From: Nitrobacteraceae bacterium AZCC 1564
GTDB taxonomy: Bacteria; Pseudomonadota; Alphaproteobacteria; Rhizobiales; Xanthobacteraceae
Assembly: GCA_036924835.1 (NCBI GenBank)
Contig: JBAGRR010000001.1
Coordinates: 1,116,001 to 1,180,000 of the forward strand
Direction of reading: 5' to 3'
DNA: 64,000 nucleotides
Shown here: in pieces, positions 60,525 through 64,000 of the stretch
Layout of the letters: every line of letters begins with the position of its first letter
Numbering within the stretch: the first letter of the stretch is position 1
The notes under the pieces: generated by a model
Told to the model about the DNA's origin: nothing
What the model saw: the letters and a program-made list of their open reading frames with translations, nothing else
Databases searched by the model: none
Made by a program: the position numbers and the translations under genes

Positions 60525-60549
60525 TCAAGCAGAACAGATTGCTTAAAAC

Positions 60550-60581
60550 AAAGGCGGGCGGAGAATTCCGCCCGCCTTTTT
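60550..60581 (+). terminator. Intrinsic terminator of the NitT/TauT operon
   Basis: Perfect 13-bp stem AAAGGCGGGCGGA / TCCGCCCGCCTTT with a 4-nt loop and TT following, 26 bp after the binding-protein stop. It lies before the convergent cytochrome c gene and may serve both. Confidence 0.92.
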
Positions 60582-60614
60582 ATGGATTTCGATAACGGCA
60601 ATGGGGCTGCCGGA

Positions 60615-61001
60615 TTACTTCTTCTTGCCGTCCTTGTCGAATTGCTTGAGGAACGCGGTGAGATCCTTGATCTCCCGCTCGTTCTTGATGCCCGCAAAAG
60701 CCATTTTTGTACCCGGGATCTTTGCCTTGGGATCCTTAATGTACTCAGCGAAAGTCGCGTCATCCCAGGTGATCCCGGACTTCTTGTTGGCTTCGGAATA
60801 GTTGTAGCCTTCCACCGAGCCGGAATGACGGCCGATCAGCCCGTTGAGATTGGGCCCAACAGCATTCTTGGCAGTTTCCCCGATCTGATGACAGGCGCGG
60901 CACTTGGCGAACGATTTCTCGCCGGCTGCGACGTCCTGAGCATGAGCGACGCCGGCCGTAGCGACCAGCGAAAGTGCTGCGAAAAGCGAACGAATGATCA
61001 T
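60615..61001 (-). CDS. Class I cytochrome c (c2/c550-like), soluble
   Basis: 128 aa from the ATG at 61001, with AAGG upstream. Signal peptide to about residue 22 (GVAHAQD), so periplasmic. Haem is attached at Cys34-Arg-Ala-Cys37-His38, and Met100 in KIPGTKMAF is the sixth ligand. GRHSGSVEGYNYSEANKKSGITWDDATFAEYIKDPKAKIPGTKM is the classical c2-type block. It carries electrons between the bc1 complex and oxidases or other acceptors. Confidence 0.93.
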   Translation of the reverse strand: MIIRSLFAALSLVATAGVAHAQDVAAGEKSFAKCRACHQIGETAKNAVGPNLNGLIGRHSGSVEGYNYSEANKKSGITWDDATFAEYIKDPKAKIPGTKMAFAGIKNEREIKDLTAFLKQFDKDGKKK

Positions 61002-61325
61002 GTGCCTTGTACCTTTAGACTGAGGGGGAATGCTCTGGCGCCGAAGATCGCCCGGAAAGGAATCGACCCGCAGCAAACCGGTGGGTTGGTCGGGTAGTTA
61101 ATGCACAGCCCCGTTAATCAAATATATCGTTCCGGTGTCAGCACACCACCCCATTTTTAGTTTGAGTGAGCGGATGCAGCATCTGCGGCTTTTCGTCCTT
61201 TGCAACGGATTGGCGATGGCTCCGTAGACGGCCCCCAAAACCCCGCCTAAGCTTCCGATTCCAAGACGTCCGGCAAACGGACGCGGGAAAAAAAGCTGGC
61301 AAGACCAGCCATTTGGGAGGACACA
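61002..61325. other. Divergent intergenic region, cytochrome c to Liv operon
   Basis: 324 bp. It should hold both promoters. Near the right end a small hairpin GCTGG-CAAGA-CCAGC (61295-61309) lies just before the GGGAGGACACA ribosome site of the binding-protein gene. No further gene or clear operator is seen. Confidence 0.5.
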
Positions 61326-62636
61326 ATGGATTACCTTTCGCGTCTCAAGCGCTCACTTGCGCTGCTCGCCACGTGCTCTGGCGCAATGCTTGCATTTGCA
61401 ACCCCTTCGCCAGCCCAGGACACTTTCAAGCTCGGCATCGTCACATTTCTGTCAGGTCCAGCCGCGGAAAGCTTCGGCGTACCGGCCAGCAAAGGCGCGC
61501 AGTTTGTGATCGACGAACTGAATAAAGGCGCCGCACCCGCGCCCTATCAGAAAGTTGGCTTCGGCGGCATGAAGATCGAGCCAGTCGTGATCGATGAAAA
61601 CGGCGGAGCAACCAAACAGGTCCAGGAGCTGCGCAATCTCTATCAGCGCGACAATGTCGACGCCGTGATCGGCTACATCGGCTCCGGCGATTGTCTCGCC
61701 GTTGCTCCCATTGCCGAAGAACTCAAAAAGTTGCTGTTGCTGTTCGATTGCGGCACGCCGCGCATCTTCGAAGAAGCAAAATACAACTACGTGTTTCGCA
61801 CGGCGGCGCATGCCACGATGGATAACGTCGCCCTTATTCGCTACATGAAATCGCGCAATATCAAGATGGGCGCCTTCTCGGCGATCAACCAGGACTATGC
61901 CTGGGGGCAGGACAGCCGGGCCGACTTCATCGCAGCCGCGGCGCAGCTTTATCCCGATGCCAAACTCAACGCCGACCTGTTGCCGAAGTTCGGCGCGGGC
62001 CAATACGGCACGGAAATCTCGGCCCTTGTCGGCGCAGGCTCAGATGTTGTGTATTCCAGCCTCTGGGGCGGCGACCTGCAGGCATTTCTGCTGCAATCCG
62101 TGCCACGTGGGCTTTCAAAGCGCAGCCAGCTTGTGTTGAGCGCAGCCGACCATGTCCTCCCACCGCTGGGCGAAAAGATGCCGGACGGCGTGATCATTGG
62201 TGCCCGCGGTGCGTATGGATTGATGTCGCAAAAATCTCCCCTCAACGACTGGTTCTTCCAGGGCTACGAGAAGGTGAACGGGGTTTACCCAGTACAGGCC
62301 GCCTATCGCATCACGCAATCAATCCTCGGATTGAAGAACGCAATCGAAAAGGCGATGGAGAAAAACGGCGGCAAGAAGCCGACCACCGACGAGATCATTA
62401 CGGCACTGACCGGTTCGGAATGGCAAAGCCCCGGCGGCCTGATTCAGATGAAGAATGGCGACGGTCACCAGGCGATCCAGCCGATCGCCATTAGCCGCAC
62501 GAAGTATGATCCGGCGAAGAAGCGGGTCGAACTGATCGATATCCAGCTTTTTCCAGCGGAGTGCGTGAACCCGCCCCCGGGTGTCAAATCGGTGGACTGG
62601 ATCAAGGGCGGGATGGCTGGAGCGAAGTGCAACTAA
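61326..62636 (+). CDS. Liv-type ABC transporter substrate-binding protein
   Basis: 436 aa with GGGAGGACACA before the ATG. Signal peptide to about residue 31 (SPAQD), then FKLGIVTFLSGPAAESFGVPASKGAQFVIDELN, as in type I periplasmic binding proteins. Block AVIGYIGSGDCLAVAPIAEELKKLLLLFDCGTPRIFEE is typical of the class and has two Cys residues that may pair. First gene of an importer operon that runs off the right edge. Ligand unknown. Confidence 0.9.
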   Translation: MDYLSRLKRSLALLATCSGAMLAFATPSPAQDTFKLGIVTFLSGPAAESFGVPASKGAQFVIDELNKGAAPAPYQKVGFGGMKIEPVVIDENGGATKQVQELRNLYQRDNVDAVIGYIGSGDCLAVAPIAEELKKLLLLFDCGTPRIFEEAKYNYVFRTAAHATMDNVALIRYMKSRNIKMGAFSAINQDYAWGQDSRADFIAAAAQLYPDAKLNADLLPKFGAGQYGTEISALVGAGSDVVYSSLWGGDLQAFLLQSVPRGLSKRSQLVLSAADHVLPPLGEKMPDGVIIGARGAYGLMSQKSPLNDWFFQGYEKVNGVYPVQAAYRITQSILGLKNAIEKAMEKNGGKKPTTDEIITALTGSEWQSPGGLIQMKNGDGHQAIQPIAISRTKYDPAKKRVELIDIQLFPAECVNPPPGVKSVDWIKGGMAGAKCN

Positions 62637-62658
62637 ACCGGCTTATCCCCTGACGGTC

Positions 62659-62688
62659 ATGCGGTGCGATGTTTTCGTTGCACCGCAT
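62659..62688 (+). terminator. Hairpin after the binding-protein gene
   Basis: ATGCGGTGC / GCACCGCAT with four further pairs, two of them wobble, closing on a TTTT loop, 22 bp after the stop. Like the hairpin at 37796 it sits between a receptor and a permease gene, where it may favour receptor expression. Confidence 0.6.
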
Positions 62689-62771
62689 AACTGTCCCGAG
62701 CTTTGTCCGCCCAACCGGTTTGCCGCCATGGGCCGCAGTCATGTCCCTCGACAACCGCCTTTAAGAAACCG

Positions 62772-63668
62772 ATGAATTTCTTTCTGACAATCATTCTTGA
62801 TGGCCTCATCCAGGCATCATGGCTTTTCATTGTAGCGCTGGGGCTGACGCTCGTCTTCGGCGTGCTGAAAATCCTCAACATCGCTCACGGCAGCTTTTAT
62901 GCGCTCGGGGCTTATCTTGCCGCAACTGCGGTCACGTTCGTCGCCGCGCGCGGCCTCCCACCAGCCATTGGCTTTGTCGTGATGCTGGTCTCGGTTGCCA
63001 TCATCGCGGCGCTGATCGGACTGCTGCTCGAGCGTAGCCTGCTCAAGATGTTTTACGGGCGCGATGAAGTGGTCCTGTTACTGGTGACCTATGCTGTCTT
63101 CCTGATGCTGGAAGACATCACCAAACTGATCTGGGGCGTCAATCCAATCTATGCCAATCAGCCTTACGAACTGTTCGGTAACATCGAATTCGCCGGACTA
63201 TTTTATGTCGGCTACGACCTGGCACTGATCCCGATGTCGATCGCAATCGGCCTCGCAGTTTGGTTCGGCCTCAACCGCACCGTCACTGGCAAGATCGTAT
63301 CCGCCGTCATCCATAATGCGGAGATGAGCGCCAGCATGGGCGTGCGGATCAATCGCGTCTACGCCATCGCATTCGCGGTCGGTGTCCTGCTTGCAGCGCT
63401 GGCCGGCGCCCTCACCGCACCCAAAATCTCGGTCCAACCCGGTCTCAGTTCCGAGGTCATCATTCTCAGCTTCGCCATCGTCGTCATCGGCGGCCTTGGC
63501 AGCGTCGAAGGCGCTGCTGTCGGCGCCATTCTCGTAGGCATGGCCAGAGCCGCGTCGGTTCACCTGCTGCCGCAAGCAGAACTGTTTATGATCTATCTGA
63601 TTATGGCCGCGGTCCTCATGTTCAAGCCTGAGGGTTTATTCCGTCGTGAAACCGCGAGGCGGATCTGA
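62772..63668 (+). CDS. Liv-type ABC transporter permease LivH
   Basis: 298 aa from the ATG at 62772; an upstream in-frame TTG has no ribosome site. Features: [45 protein letters not shown] at the start and [21 protein letters not shown] near the end. About eight helices. Its TGA overlaps the next ATG (TGATG). Confidence 0.92.
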   Translation: MNFFLTIILDGLIQASWLFIVALGLTLVFGVLKILNIAHGSFYALGAYLAATAVTFVAARGLPPAIGFVVMLVSVAIIAALIGLLLERSLLKMFYGRDEVVLLLVTYAVFLMLEDITKLIWGVNPIYANQPYELFGNIEFAGLFYVGYDLALIPMSIAIGLAVWFGLNRTVTGKIVSAVIHNAEMSASMGVRINRVYAIAFAVGVLLAALAGALTAPKISVQPGLSSEVIILSFAIVVIGGLGSVEGAAVGAILVGMARAASVHLLPQAELFMIYLIMAAVLMFKPEGLFRRETARRI

Positions 63669-64000
63669 TGACGCGCAACACTTACCTTTTCAGCCTGGTT
63701 TGCCTTATCATCGCGGCAGTGTTGTTCGGCCGTGTCATTCCGGCATGGACATTGTCACTTGCCACCGTGGCAGCGTCGAATGCGTTGATCGCGCTTGGCA
63801 TCGTCGTGCTTGCGCGCACCGGAAACGTCTCCTTTGGTCAAGGATTGTTTTTCGCCGCCGGCGGCTATGGTGTGGCCCTGCTCGCGCATTCCTGGAGCCT
63901 CACGGATGCAGTCTTACAGATCTTGATCGGTGCCGTGTGCGGTGGCCTGCTCGGACTGATCATTGGTCCGCTGATCGCGCGTTATACCGGGATCTTTTTC
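63668..64000 (+). CDS. Liv-type ABC transporter permease LivM, cut by window edge
   Basis: The first 111 residues are visible. It begins [20 protein letters not shown] and continues with NALIALGIVVLARTGNVSFGQGLFFAAGGYGVALL, the N-terminal LivM signature. Overlaps the livH stop by one base. The rest of the gene, and probably the LivG and LivF ATPases, lie to the right of the window. Confidence 0.88.
   Translation, partial: MTRNTYLFSLVCLIIAAVLFGRVIPAWTLSLATVAASNALIALGIVVLARTGNVSFGQGLFFAAGGYGVALLAHSWSLTDAVLQILIGAVCGGLLGLIIGPLIARYTGIFF

Overview
The window reads as chromosomal DNA of an alphaproteobacterium, most likely order Hyphomicrobiales and probably the Bradyrhizobium/Afipia/Rhodopseudomonas group. 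This rests on gene content, not on a database search: a haem-uptake locus with an hmuP-type gene in front of hmuTUV, a HutX and IsdG/HmuD-like pair, NikR, several solute-binding proteins of TTT, TAXI, Liv and NitT/TauT type, and closely packed operons with TGATG, ATGA or GTGA junctions. I see no rRNA, tRNA, CRISPR array, prophage or transposase.

Layout. 1-4738 (minus): a LolD/FtsX-type ABC exporter with an AttH-like secreted protein and a truncated aldo/keto reductase. 4826-9828 (minus): TetR regulator, membrane-fusion protein and RND pump. 10149-13157 (plus): TAXI-type TRAP transporter. 13258-16318 (minus): tripartite tricarboxylate transporter. 16485-20288: nickel module (NicO/UreH-type permease, TonB receptor, divergent nikR with an exact NikR operator between them). 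20341-29936: hydrolases and small-molecule enzymes (M20 amidohydrolase, oligopeptidase B, hydroxyacid dehydrogenase, RraA-like protein, SelO, nitronate monooxygenase) with small uncharacterised genes. 30129-32247: hemE and a divergent hemC. 32403-40772: a catabolic locus with BKACE, hydroxyacyl dehydrogenase, a Liv transporter carrying a LivM-LivG-LivF fusion, a GntR regulator and an SDR. 40995-46276: second TetR/RND system. 46339-53018: haem uptake. 53082-60524: Fe-alcohol dehydrogenase, FadR-type regulator, cupin, SDR and a five-gene NitT/TauT-like transporter operon. 60615-64000: cytochrome c and the start of another Liv operon, cut by the right edge.

How parts fit together. Most of the DNA is uptake systems for organic acids or amines coupled to dehydrogenases, two multidrug-type pumps, and metal acquisition (nickel, haem), with haem synthesis and a c-type cytochrome nearby. 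Several divergent gene pairs have a clear inverted repeat between them that probably binds the adjacent regulator.

The most unusual signal is a family of intergenic repeats between 17 and 57 kb. Each full unit is about 168 bp: two imperfect hairpins of 75-80 bp, nearly always bounded by CTAGTG and CACTAG, separated by a 12-13 nt AT-rich spacer. There are six full units in either orientation, one solitary half-unit and one hybrid. The arms differ between loci but stay complementary, and the two hairpins of a unit share the same inner core. I do not recognise this family as a named element.
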